DNA from: Silanimonas sp. | GTDB lineage: Bacteria; Pseudomonadota; Gammaproteobacteria; Xanthomonadales; Xanthomonadaceae | Direction: 5' to 3' | DNA length: 64,000 nucleotides | NCBI RefSeq assembly: GCF_027531545.1 | Contig: NZ_JAPZSC010000020.1 | Span: 62,001-126,000, forward strand | Part shown: positions 1 through 7,278 of the stretch, in pieces | Numbering within the stretch: the first letter of the stretch is position 1 | Layout of the letters: each line of letters begins with the position of its first letter | Notes under the pieces: generated by a model | What the model was told of the DNA's origin: nothing | What the model saw: only the letters and a program-made list of their open reading frames with translations | Databases searched by the model: none | Made by a program: the position numbers and the translations under genes

Positions 1-2
1 GC

Positions 3-2504
3 GCATCTGCGGTTTGCGTGACGTTCGGACCAGATCGAGAGCTGTTGAATCTGTTGTCTGACTTTGCGCAGAAAAGGCCAAGTTTGCGATATGCGCAAGA
101 GGCATTGGCGCGTATTGCGACCTTCATTGATGAACCGTCAACTGCAATCGCTGCGCTCAAAAGGATCGAAGACCCCGATCCTGCAGATCTGGCTAGGCTT
201 GTTCTTCTGTACAGCGAGTTCGGTTCGCACACAGAGGCTGTTGATCTAGCACTTGCGCATTTAATCGACAAGCCGCACGAAACTCTCGTAGATGTGGCTG
301 TCGCAACGGCAGCCGTATCTGCTTACCGTCTCGGCTCTACCGCAGAGGAAACAAAGCTTCGCGCGTTTGTTGCAAAGGGCGACATCGCCTCACAGTCGCT
401 ACTTCAGTTCATTACGAACTCGCTCAAGGATCCCGAAGCTCGCGAACAAAACTTAGACCGCCTCTGGGAGGATGCGATGCGAGGCGGCGGCAACGAGACA
501 TTACAGGACAATTTGCTCCAGTATCTAAGGCCAGATCGCGAAGTTGACATCGATCGGATCCTGCAGATCTGCACTAGCACCTTGTGCAGGAGAAATCTCA
601 CGGAAATGGAGTCTGCAAAGTTCTCCGCCGCTCTCCTGAGGCGCGAGCGGTTCCAAGACCTAATCGACTTCACCGCCCGCGCGCAAGAGTTCTACCCAAA
701 AAACGAGAATGTAGGGCTTGCCAGAGCCATTGCCTTAGAGAAAATTGGCCAGCCGTCCGCGGCGGAACGGGTTCTTCGGCGATTTGATCAGTCGTTTCGC
801 ACGGATCTTGTCAGCGCACGCACGCAGCTTCTGCTTCGAATCGGAGATGTAGACGCGCTCATTTCCCTAACGAAGCGCGCCCTCGCGGCGGCAACTGATC
901 GTGCAGATCGATTCCACTACCACCGCACACTTGCAACTCTGTATTCGAGAGGAGACCGCTCGCAATACCTAGAGTCAGTGTGGCGTCTCGGCGAGGCCGC
1001 AGACAAGGAGGTCGAAACAGAGGAAGGTACTTTCCTTCTGCACTTCTTGATGGCGACAGCCGACGCTAGTGTTGAGGTCTCACAGCATAGAGTTCAAGAG
1101 TTCCAGGAGAGGGTTAATCGCTTCACAGAGAAGTTCCCCAGCTCATCAATGATTCGCGTTGGTCACATCTCGGAAGATGCGAGCCCGGAAGATCTCTTGT
1201 CGCAGCTGCAGCGAATGGCGGGCATTTCCGAAGAGCGCGCGAGGACGCTACAGAAGGCGCGAGCGTTCGGTGCGCGGAGCGGATCACATATTCCGTTCGC
1301 GTTCCGACCCCGCACTTACGCCCCATACGCTTCCAATGTACCGGACTTGCTACGTATATCCATGAATTCCTGGCATACGGGTGAGTCGTCAAGAATCATC
1401 GTCGGAGACGCTGCATTTCCTCGAACTAAACCGTCGTTGCCGCCGATCTTGGATCTCGTTTCCCTGTTTCTTCTGGTAGATCTTGGCCTTTTCGAAAAGC
1501 TGTTAGCGGTTTGGACGGCCGTAGCTATTCCGAAGGAGTCGCTTGCACATCTATCGGAGCTTATGTTCGGCCCGCTCGATGCAGGAAGTTCAGATCTGAT
1601 AGACAAAGTCACCGAAGCTATCCGCCGGAATCACTCTGCAATAGTGCAACCGGGACCACTCATTGGGGAGGAGCGCCAATACCCTCAGGGCGAATTGGCG
1701 ACCATAAAGGCCGAGGTCGAATCTAGGCGCCACGAATATTTGGCCGTGGACCTTGCGATGGCCGCAATCCTTAGCGCCGACGAGAGCATCACCGGACGCT
1801 GCCGCACCCTCTGGGACTTCCTCGAGTTCGCTGAGGGAAAAGGCTCACTCAGCAGAACGGATGCCACGCTGGTGCGCCTTCGAGTCGCCTCATGGAATAC
1901 ACAAGGCACGCCGCTGGAGCCAGCAGATATTGTCGCGGCGGCACTTGGAGCCGTCGACTCCCCAAATGCGGGAGACGATGCGCCCGCCGCGCGCGCCGCT
2001 ATCAAGTTCTTTGCCTCAGGCAGCCAGCATCAATCCCTTGAAGGCTCTGCGGCTGTTCTCGCCGGCTTAGCGGGCCGATCTGATCCAACACGCGGAGATG
2101 CCGCCGCGTGGTTCGTGCGCCTTTTCTTTAGGGAAGCAACACTCGCTCGATCTATTGGCTTCAATGGTAACGCCGACGATCTAACGGCGCAGCTTGCCGT
2201 CTTGTCCGTCGCCCAGATTTACGCGGATCTCAACGCTCATGCAATGATGGAGTTCGTCTGGCGCGTGCTTGAGAGTGCGCGTGTCACGTTCGGCGGGAGC
2301 CAGGACCGCGACAACTTCTTCAAGCTAGTCGGGAAGCGCGCCGCAAGACTTTTTGATGGCATCGTCAAGAAGCACGGTATAGGAGCCATGTCAGTTGAGG
2401 GGAAGATAACCGATCTCCTCTTCTCACTTACTGCGCCCGGGACCCAAGGCCGCACGGTGCTTGAAAATGCGTACTTTGGGGAGACGAAAACCCTTCAGAT
2501 GTGA
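3..2504 (+). CDS. TPR-repeat protein with a candidate PIN-like domain (5' partial)
   Basis: The reading frame is open to the left edge, so the true start is probably upstream; the first in-window start codon is the GTG at 18 (828 residues from there). Residues 20 to 340 (counted from that GTG) are helical pairs of TPR character. Around residues 470 to 515 there is a beta-strand/helix segment, ILDLVSLFLLVDLG followed by an AVAIPKESLAHL block, which looks like the start of a PIN-like nuclease domain (hydrophobic strand, Asp, then the VP-S-L-E/HL helix). Known TPR-PIN proteins occur in defence islands, sometimes fused to GreA/B C-terminal domains; no such domain is visible here. Function in defence or RNA cleavage is inference. 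It could also be a pure scaffold protein. Confidence 0.6.
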   Translation, partial: ASAVCVTFGPDRELLNLLSDFAQKRPSLRYAQEALARIATFIDEPSTAIAALKRIEDPDPADLARLVLLYSEFGSHTEAVDLALAHLIDKPHETLVDVAVATAAVSAYRLGSTAEETKLRAFVAKGDIASQSLLQFITNSLKDPEAREQNLDRLWEDAMRGGGNETLQDNLLQYLRPDREVDIDRILQICTSTLCRRNLTEMESAKFSAALLRRERFQDLIDFTARAQEFYPKNENVGLARAIALEKIGQPSAAERVLRRFDQSFRTDLVSARTQLLLRIGDVDALISLTKRALAAATDRADRFHYHRTLATLYSRGDRSQYLESVWRLGEAADKEVETEEGTFLLHFLMATADASVEVSQHRVQEFQERVNRFTEKFPSSSMIRVGHISEDASPEDLLSQLQRMAGISEERARTLQKARAFGARSGSHIPFAFRPRTYAPYASNVPDLLRISMNSWHTGESSRIIVGDAAFPRTKPSLPPILDLVSLFLLVDLGLFEKLLAVWTAVAIPKESLAHLSELMFGPLDAGSSDLIDKVTEAIRRNHSAIVQPGPLIGEERQYPQGELATIKAEVESRRHEYLAVDLAMAAILSADESITGRCRTLWDFLEFAEGKGSLSRTDATLVRLRVASWNTQGTPLEPADIVAAALGAVDSPNAGDDAPAARAAIKFFASGSQHQSLEGSAAVLAGLAGRSDPTRGDAAAWFVRLFFREATLARSIGFNGNADDLTAQLAVLSVAQIYADLNAHAMMEFVWRVLESARVTFGGSQDRDNFFKLVGKRAARLFDGIVKKHGIGAMSVEGKITDLLFSLTAPGTQGRTVLENAYFGETKTLQM

Positions 2505-2713
2505 GCGCCGGCTCGAGCGTCCCTAACCCTCATCCGCCCGGTGCGCCGCAAGTGTCGCTTTCGTATATGTGCCAGTTGTCCGACAGACACCGAGTATCGC
2601 CCTCAGAAGGAAGTTCGTAGTGAATGACCGCCATGGGTCGAACACGGGCCTGCGGTTTTGCTCACGTTGCGCGACTTGCTGGACTTAGGCGCAAGCTGGG
2701 TATCCCTTGATCA

Positions 2714-3346
2714 ATGGGGAACCCCATGAACGTCTCAAACCAAAAGCAAAGCGTCCCGTGGAACAAAGGAAAACTGACCGGGCAGAAGGCGCCTCTCCGA
2801 CTATGTGACATCTGGGCAATCCGCGTGCGCCTTCAGCTCGGCCACGAGGTGCGAGACCTCGCACTGTTCAACCTTGCGATCGACTCGAAACTCCGCGCCT
2901 GTGACCTGGTAAAGCTGAAGGTCCGCGAGATCTCGCACGGCAGCCAGATTTCGAGTCGGGCGATCGTCATGCAGCAAAAGACCAAGCGACCGGTTCAGTT
3001 CGAGATCACCGAGCTAACCCGAAAGGCAGTGCGTGCTTGGATCGATCAGGCCAAGCTCGGGCCAGAAGACGCGCTGTTTCCCAGCCGCCTGCATGACTCC
3101 GCTCATCTCTCGACCCGGCAATACGCTCGGATCGTTCACAAGTGGGTATGCAGCATCGGCTTGGACGACTCGGCGTACGGCACCCACACGATGCGCCGAA
3201 CGAAAGCGTCGCTGATTTATCGCAGGACGAAGAACCTCCGTGCGGTCCAGCTCCTGCTCGGTCACACGAAGCTGGAAAGCACAGTGCGATACCTTGGAAT
3301 TGAGGTCGATGACGCGCTGGAAATGGCAGAGCAAACCGAGGTGTAG
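2714..3346 (+). CDS. Small tyrosine-type recombinase/integrase
   Basis: The 210-residue protein is essentially a catalytic domain of the phage-integrase family with only a short N-terminal arm. The catalytic set can be followed: R61 in SKLRACDLVKL, Lys in QQKTKRPV (89 or 91), H158 and R161 in HTMRRTK, H184 in LLGHTKLEST and the nucleophile Y193 in VRYLG. It would cut and rejoin DNA through a 3'-phosphotyrosine link. The start is the ATG at 2,714, giving the PWNKGKLTGQKAP opening typical of this short family; an ATG four codons later is also possible. It stands alone, with no excisionase beside it, so whether it moves the island or is a remnant of another element is open. Confidence 0.88.
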   Translation: MGNPMNVSNQKQSVPWNKGKLTGQKAPLRLCDIWAIRVRLQLGHEVRDLALFNLAIDSKLRACDLVKLKVREISHGSQISSRAIVMQQKTKRPVQFEITELTRKAVRAWIDQAKLGPEDALFPSRLHDSAHLSTRQYARIVHKWVCSIGLDDSAYGTHTMRRTKASLIYRRTKNLRAVQLLLGHTKLESTVRYLGIEVDDALEMAEQTEV

Positions 3347-3554
3347 AACGACGCTACCCGAAGGCGCCCGCCAAGCGGGCGCTGTTCGGCCAGAAACGGA
3401 CATTCGTCAGAATCGGCAGGGCAGCCTCCGTCGGCTTCAAGTCGATCGGCTCCTGACTATGCCAGGCACATCGCCGCCACCATGACAGTCATGCGTCTTC
3501 AAGACGGGAAGGAGCTTCCAAAATCATTGAAGCGATTCTCCACGACCTCGCGCT

Positions 3555-4391
3555 CTAGCTCTGCTCTCGCTCGATTTCCTGCATGACCGCGAAAAGGGAA
3601 CTGCGCGATCTGAAGAAGAACTTCTTTGTTGACCTCCCGTTGGCGCACAAGTCAGCAGCTCTCTGCTTGTGCTGTTCAACGAGCGTGTTGGCTCGATCCA
3701 TGAGGGACGTGGCCTCATTCGACAACCGCTTGTGCTCCGAGTTGTTCATGGCCGCGCAAGATATGAGTGCGACTACTCCAGCAACACCAAGAGCGGTGAA
3801 CATATGCCCTCCTGGGATGACGCCAAGACCAAATGGCTCGCCCAAGGCCAGTACGAAAAGCAAGAAGAACGCAAGGTGGAACTTGAGGCCCGAAAAGAGG
3901 TGCGGCCTAGAATCCAAGCTTCGCGACGCATCCGCCCGCAAGTCGTTAGCATCTCTTTCGTAGTCGTTAAAGACCTCGTTCGGCCTGAGTATCTTTTTCG
4001 GTGAATTGTGACTGGTAACGATGGACTCGATCGCTTGGTATTCGATGTCCGTTAGCCATCGAAACTCCGTGCTTCCGCCAACGCGCCCTACATCGGCAGG
4101 TCTGCCGAACTTCAATGCAGCGCGTTCAAGTTGTCTGGCGCTTGCGCTGTCAGTTAGTGCCTCAAGCAGAAGAACAGCACGCAGGCCTGCGCCTTCGGAA
4201 ACCTCGGCGACCCTCTCCCAGCCTCGGTCATTCTTGGTCAGGCCAATCTTGTAAAGGTATTGCCCGGAAAAGCGAACCTCATCAGCCTTCCAGATATAGA
4301 GCCTGGTGTCCTTAGACTGGGGTTTCCTGACCATCAGCTTATCTCGTGAGTCAAGTGGCTCAAGGAGCGAAGGTCCGCTTGGGGTCGCCAT
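3555..4391 (-). CDS. GIY-YIG-like (T5orf172/MUG113 type) protein with two membrane helices
   Basis: The 278-residue protein carries a GIY-YIG-like core at residues 31 to 115: LYIWKADEV, then YLYKIGLTKND, an Arg at about 60 and a Glu at 110 (STEFRWL). This is the pattern of the T5orf172/MUG113 branch of GIY-YIG nucleases. Two hydrophobic helices follow (about 169 to 187 and 196 to 214), then a charged coiled-coil-like tail, so the nuclease-like domain should face the cytoplasm at the membrane. The frame is open up to 4,511, but the ATG at 4,391 gives a more natural start. A role in invasion defence or DNA processing is inferred from island context; the membrane attachment is unusual for the family. 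Confidence 0.65.
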   Translation of the reverse strand: MATPSGPSLLEPLDSRDKLMVRKPQSKDTRLYIWKADEVRFSGQYLYKIGLTKNDRGWERVAEVSEGAGLRAVLLLEALTDSASARQLERAALKFGRPADVGRVGGSTEFRWLTDIEYQAIESIVTSHNSPKKILRPNEVFNDYERDANDLRADASRSLDSRPHLFSGLKFHLAFFLLFVLALGEPFGLGVIPGGHMFTALGVAGVVALISCAAMNNSEHKRLSNEATSLMDRANTLVEQHKQRAADLCANGRSTKKFFFRSRSSLFAVMQEIEREQS

Positions 4392-4573
4392 GAGCCGATC
4401 ATCGTTCCGCTGGTCTTGGGCTATTGGCTTACTGGCCACGGTCAGGATTGCTGGCCACGTTGTCCATTCACGCTGGCAGTGGCCGGTCAACCGACTGGCA
4501 TTACGCCGCATGGCGCGATTTCAAAGACATTGCCGCATTCGTAGCAGCCAATCGGGGCCGCTTGCTGCAGTCC

Positions 4574-4759
4574 TCACGGACGCGCCGTTTTTCGCTCCAA
4601 GTACGCCTTGATCTCCGGTTCGTCATCGAGCGAGATCTCGGGCAGCACCGGCGGTGGCTGGAACGGTGTGAAAAGCCAGCGGACGAAGTTCAGGAACCCC
4701 GGCTCCCAGCGGGCCACGGTGAGGTCCATCTCGCGGATGTAAATCGTCGTGCGGCGCAT
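4574..4759 (-). CDS. Small hypothetical protein (61 aa), last gene of a small-gene operon
   Basis: Its ATG lies one base after the TGA of the preceding 54-residue gene (TGA-G-ATG), which argues for translational coupling. The protein opens with MRRTTIYIRE, has an aromatic-hydrophobic block FLNFVRWLF, a proline-rich stretch and an acidic-then-basic C-terminal helix. The FVRWLF block followed by prolines loosely recalls FLKWL-GPP of the upstream small protein, so the two may be distant relatives; that is inference from a short match. No known family is recognised. Confidence 0.5.
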   Translation of the reverse strand: MRRTTIYIREMDLTVARWEPGFLNFVRWLFTPFQPPPVLPEISLDDEPEIKAYLERKTARP

Positions 4760-4760
4760 C

Positions 4761-4925
4761 TCAATTGTCCCGCTCGGAGAAATTCACCAAAAGTCGGATC
4801 GGGAGCGGAGACAGCTTCCGCCAGACCCAACGGGCGGGCACGGTCACCGGGTCGAAGTAGTGCCGCAGGCACCGCTCGACTTCCTCGCGGGCAACCTGCC
4901 AGAACGTGGTCCAGGTCATGTTCAT
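4761..4925 (-). CDS. Small hypothetical protein (54 aa)
   Basis: The ATG at 4,925 lies four bases after the TAG of the upstream YLEGPP gene, and the TGA at 4,763-4,761 is one base before the next ATG. This packing on the same strand is the main evidence that it is real. The product starts MNMTWTTFWQVAREEVERCL and continues with an HYFDPVTVP-RWVWRKL segment rich in Trp, Arg and Leu, compatible with a membrane-surface or protein-binding helix. No known family is recognised and no Shine-Dalgarno sequence is obvious, so coupling to the upstream gene would be needed. Confidence 0.5.
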   Translation of the reverse strand: MNMTWTTFWQVAREEVERCLRHYFDPVTVPARWVWRKLSPLPIRLLVNFSERDN

Positions 4926-4929
4926 CCGG

Positions 4930-5115
4930 CTAGAGCCGACCCTCGCGATCGATCAAGGCCCGGTAGCGAGCACGGTCTTCGCTCGTCACGATCGGACGCT
5001 TCGGATAGACCCGCTTCGGCGGGCCGACCAGCCACTTCAAGAACGCCCACATGCCCGAGCCCTTGGCAGGGGGGCCCTCGAGGTAACGACCGGTCGCTCG
5101 GTGGTACATGATCAT
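4930..5115 (-). CDS. Small YLEGPP-KGSG-WAFLKWL protein, copy 1 (61 aa)
   Basis: From the ATG at 5,115 the protein begins MIMYHRATGRYLEGPPAKGS, followed by a Trp-rich hydrophobic block (WAFLKWL), GPPK, and YPKRP. A second copy of the same family is encoded at 6,207-6,443. Over the first 41 residues the two share about 30 identities by hand alignment, which shows that this frame is under protein-level constraint. The frame extends upstream to 5,226, but the paralogue begins at the equivalent of 5,115. It heads a three-gene string with 4,925 and 4,759. Function is unknown; the GPP-K-S-G pattern and single hydrophobic patch suggest a small binding or membrane-peripheral protein. Confidence 0.62.
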   Translation of the reverse strand: MIMYHRATGRYLEGPPAKGSGMWAFLKWLVGPPKRVYPKRPIVTSEDRARYRALIDREGRL

Positions 5116-5247
5116 TCGCGGATCGTACCGGCCCCCACGTGACTTCACCCTCACGTCCTGCCGCTCCTCGGCGGGCGTGCCTCCATGCACGGCGGCCGGC
5201 GTCGTGCCGGCCGGTGGCCTGCACACCCATCAACCTGTCGACGCGGG

Positions 5248-5754
5248 CTAGCGTCTCGGCGCCTCGGTGAAGCGCTTCGCGTGTCGCACGGTCGCCGGGA
5301 GCCGCATCTCGAGCAAAGCCCGCGTCGTGCGTTCCGACTCCACCATGTCGCAGAGCACGGGCAGGAGGTCGGGATCGATCACGGCCATAACCTCGGCGAA
5401 CGCGGCCAGTGATGGGGTCCCCGTGCCCGCCTCGAGGGCCATCACCGCTTTCCGGCCAATCCCGGCCCGCTTGGCGACTTGTGCCTGGGTGAGCCGCCTC
5501 GCCTTGCGGGCGATCCGAAGGCCATTGCCCAGCCGCCGCAGGGCTCGCGCTGCGTCCAGTGACACGCTGTCCGCGTTCTTCGCGGGCCCGCGTCGCTTCG
5601 GGGGGCTCGAGACCACCGCCGCCGGGTCAGGCACTGCCGACGGCCCGTCTAGGCCTGCATTCTCGCGGACGCGCTTGAGGATGCGCGAGGCAAGCCGGCC
5701 GGGCTTAGCCTCCTTCGCTTTCTTGGCGATCACATTGACCCCTGTCAGGCGCAC
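5248..5754 (-). CDS. XRE-family helix-turn-helix regulator
   Basis: The 168-residue protein has a basic, low-complexity N-terminal arm (residues 1 to 70) and a clear HTH_3/XRE domain at about 75 to 128: LGNGLRIARKARRLTQAQVA then KRAGIGRKAVMALEAGTGTPS. This is the HipB/antitoxin-like arrangement, binding DNA as a dimer. No HipA-like or other toxin gene is next to it; its neighbours are the small YLEGPP gene downstream and a 63-residue frame upstream. The start is GTG at 5,754 or GTG at 5,733; neither has a strong ribosome site. Targets may be the flanking small genes or the Type ISP gene promoter, which is a guess from position. Confidence 0.72.
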   Translation of the reverse strand: MRLTGVNVIAKKAKEAKPGRLASRILKRVRENAGLDGPSAVPDPAAVVSSPPKRRGPAKNADSVSLDAARALRRLGNGLRIARKARRLTQAQVAKRAGIGRKAVMALEAGTGTPSLAAFAEVMAVIDPDLLPVLCDMVESERTTRALLEMRLPATVRHAKRFTEAPRR

Positions 5755-5817
5755 GAAAGGGCCTAGAAGTGCCCATTAGGGTACATGGAACGAAAGGCTA
5801 AGGGCGCGGTCCAGCCG

Positions 5818-6009
5818 TTAGCGCGCCGGATCGTTCACGGCGAGCGATTCTTCCTTCCACGCCCCCACGTCCACGCCGCCGTCGAGGAGCGTGAGGACCA
5901 GCTCCTCGGCAATGTCCCGATGCTCCTCCGGTCGCATCGGGCGCACTGGCGAACCGCGCCCGCCCTGGGCCACATCCATGACCATGATCGCGTGCGGGGC
6001 GGTCTTCAT
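5818..6009 (-). CDS. Possible small hypothetical protein (63 aa)
   Basis: The frame starts ATG at 6,009 (MKTAPHAIMVMDVAQGGRG) and has a balanced composition with an acidic amphipathic helix (EEHRDIAEELVLTLLDGGVD), unlike the Arg/Pro/Ala-rich noise frames of this DNA. It sits 63 bases upstream of the XRE gene on the same strand and could be its operon partner. No family is recognised and the Shine-Dalgarno signal is weak, so it may be spurious. Confidence 0.4.
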   Translation of the reverse strand: MKTAPHAIMVMDVAQGGRGSPVRPMRPEEHRDIAEELVLTLLDGGVDVGAWKEESLAVNDPAR

Positions 6010-6206
6010 GAGAACAGCCTAGCCGGTCGTCGGTAGAGGTCGAAATCGAAGCGTCAGGGCATAGCTTGCTGCGCGCTTTCGGCCCGGCGCAGAGGTTCCG
6101 AGGGCTTCCCTGACGCGCCCATTGTCGAGCAGCGCACGGTGGCGTTCTGTAGGAATTTCCAGCGGTCAGGCGTCATCCGCTGCAGCGGAATCGGTCAGCG
6201 GAACCC

Positions 6207-6443
6207 TCAGGGCGCCTTTTGGCAGCAGCAGCAGCACCCCGAAAGTGTTGCTGATGCGCGCTCTGCGTTGATCTTTTCGACCTGACGACGAAGTCTTTCG
6301 ATTTGCTCTGGGGTGCGGTGCGGCCGCTTCGGGTAGTACTGCTTCGGCGGGCCAAAGAGCCATTTCAGGAAGGCCCAAGCCCCCGATCCCTTCGGCGGCG
6401 GGCCTTCAAGGTAGCCGCCCGTGGTGCTGTCGTAGATGAGCAT
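6207..6443 (-). CDS. Small YLEGPP-KGSG-WAFLKWL protein, copy 2 (78 aa)
   Basis: It begins MLIYDSTTGGYLEGPPPKGS and keeps the WAFLKWL-GPPK-YPKRP block of its paralogue at 4,930-5,115. The ATG at 6,443 has a good ribosome site, GAGGA five bases upstream. The C-terminal third is a charged helix (EQIERLRRQVEKINAE) and then a run of five cysteines encoded by a TGC microsatellite, so the tail differs from copy 1 and may be an eroded or slipped end. Function is unknown. Two copies within 1.5 kb on the same strand suggest duplication inside the island. Confidence 0.6.
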   Translation of the reverse strand: MLIYDSTTGGYLEGPPPKGSGAWAFLKWLFGPPKQYYPKRPHRTPEQIERLRRQVEKINAERASATLSGCCCCCQKAP

Positions 6444-6474
6444 GCGGTCCTCGGCACTAAGCCATTGATTCTAT

Positions 6475-6890
6475 TGCTTGGCCCCTGAGAGGTTTGCGGC
6501 ACCACCCGGGAACTTTACGGCACCCTCAGGGGCGCCCAGGGGGCGCCTCAGCGCCCCGATTTGGCCCTGAGAGGCGGTTTCAGGGGTCTTTTTCGTCCCC
6601 CAGACCCCTCCAAGGGGCGATTGCTCGCCCCAAACAGGGGCCAGAAGCGCCTGAGAGGGTTGCGGCACCGCCCGAGAAGTTTACGGCACCCTCAGCGGCT
6701 CCCGAGGGGCGCCTCAGCGCCCCGATTTGGCGCTGAGGGGCGGTTTCAGGGGTCTTTTCCGCCATCTATCCCCCTCCGAGGAGCGATCCTTCACACCAAA
6801 GAGGGGCCAAGAGCTCTTGAGCGATTTGTGGCACCTGCCCGAGAACTTTGCGGCACTCTTTCGAAAGGCTGCCATAAACGCGCGCGATCC
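6475..6890. repeat. 166-bp tandem direct repeat, about 2.5 copies
   Basis: Recognisable blocks recur exactly 166 bases apart: TGCGGCACC at 6,495 and 6,661 and its variant TGTGGCACC at 6,827. Between them, GAA(C/G)TTTACGGCACCCTCAG, GGCGCCTCAGCGCCCCGATTTGG and CGGTTTCAGGGGTCTTTT blocks are kept in copies 1 and 2. Copy 3 is shorter and more diverged. The units hold many GGCGCC/CCTCAGG self-complementary stretches and could fold as RNA or cruciforms. No credible gene runs through them. The unit is far too long and spacerless for CRISPR, and I see no GTTRRRY cassette end that would make it an integron attC site. Confidence 0.8.
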
Positions 6891-7278
6891 GCCCTTGCTC
6901 GACAGCCAGCTTCACCAACTGGTTGACCGATTTTTCCACTAAGCGGCGATCGATCGGCCCACGTCGGCCGATTCTGTTGAACAACCCTGTCCGCAAATAC
7001 GACGCTAAACCGCCGCCGCTTATGCGGAGGCACGATTTAAGAGTGATGTACGGTTGGCCCCCCGAAGGGCATCAGCGGAGGAGGGGAGTGTCAATCTCGA
7101 TTCCAAGATCGCCGAGGCCGCTGAGGCGCCTGAGTCGTGACCATGCACGACGCCTCTTGCGATGGCGTGCGGCGCACCACGCCAATTGCGCCGGAAAAAC
7201 CGATGCCTGATCCTAGCTAGGTGTCGGCTGTCTGCCGGAACGAGGCTGACGAGCCTCATGGTATGAAAGGGAATTGTC
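6891..7278. other. Non-coding stretch before the Type ISP gene
   Basis: No convincing gene was found in these 390 bases on either strand. The segment at about 6,966 to 7,000 (CGGCCGATTCTGTTGAACAA) recalls sequence motifs common at ends of insertion elements, but no transposase or inverted repeat accompanies it. The last 40 bases must carry the promoter and ribosome site of the restriction gene; GAAAGGGA lies about seven bases before its GTG start. Confidence 0.5.

Noticed and set aside
5248..5754. HipAB-type toxin-antitoxin pair
   Set aside because: The regulator is HipB-like, but no HipA or other toxin-size gene is adjacent; the neighbours are tiny proteins.
6475..6890. CRISPR or integron cassette array at the 166-bp repeat
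   Set aside because: There are no short repeats with unique spacers and no attC-type GTTRRRY ends; the unit is a plain tandem duplication.
6766..6996. Minus-strand 76-codon frame next to the repeat array
   Set aside because: Part of it looks protein-like, but it runs into the third repeat copy and has no homology, ribosome site or partner that I can point to.
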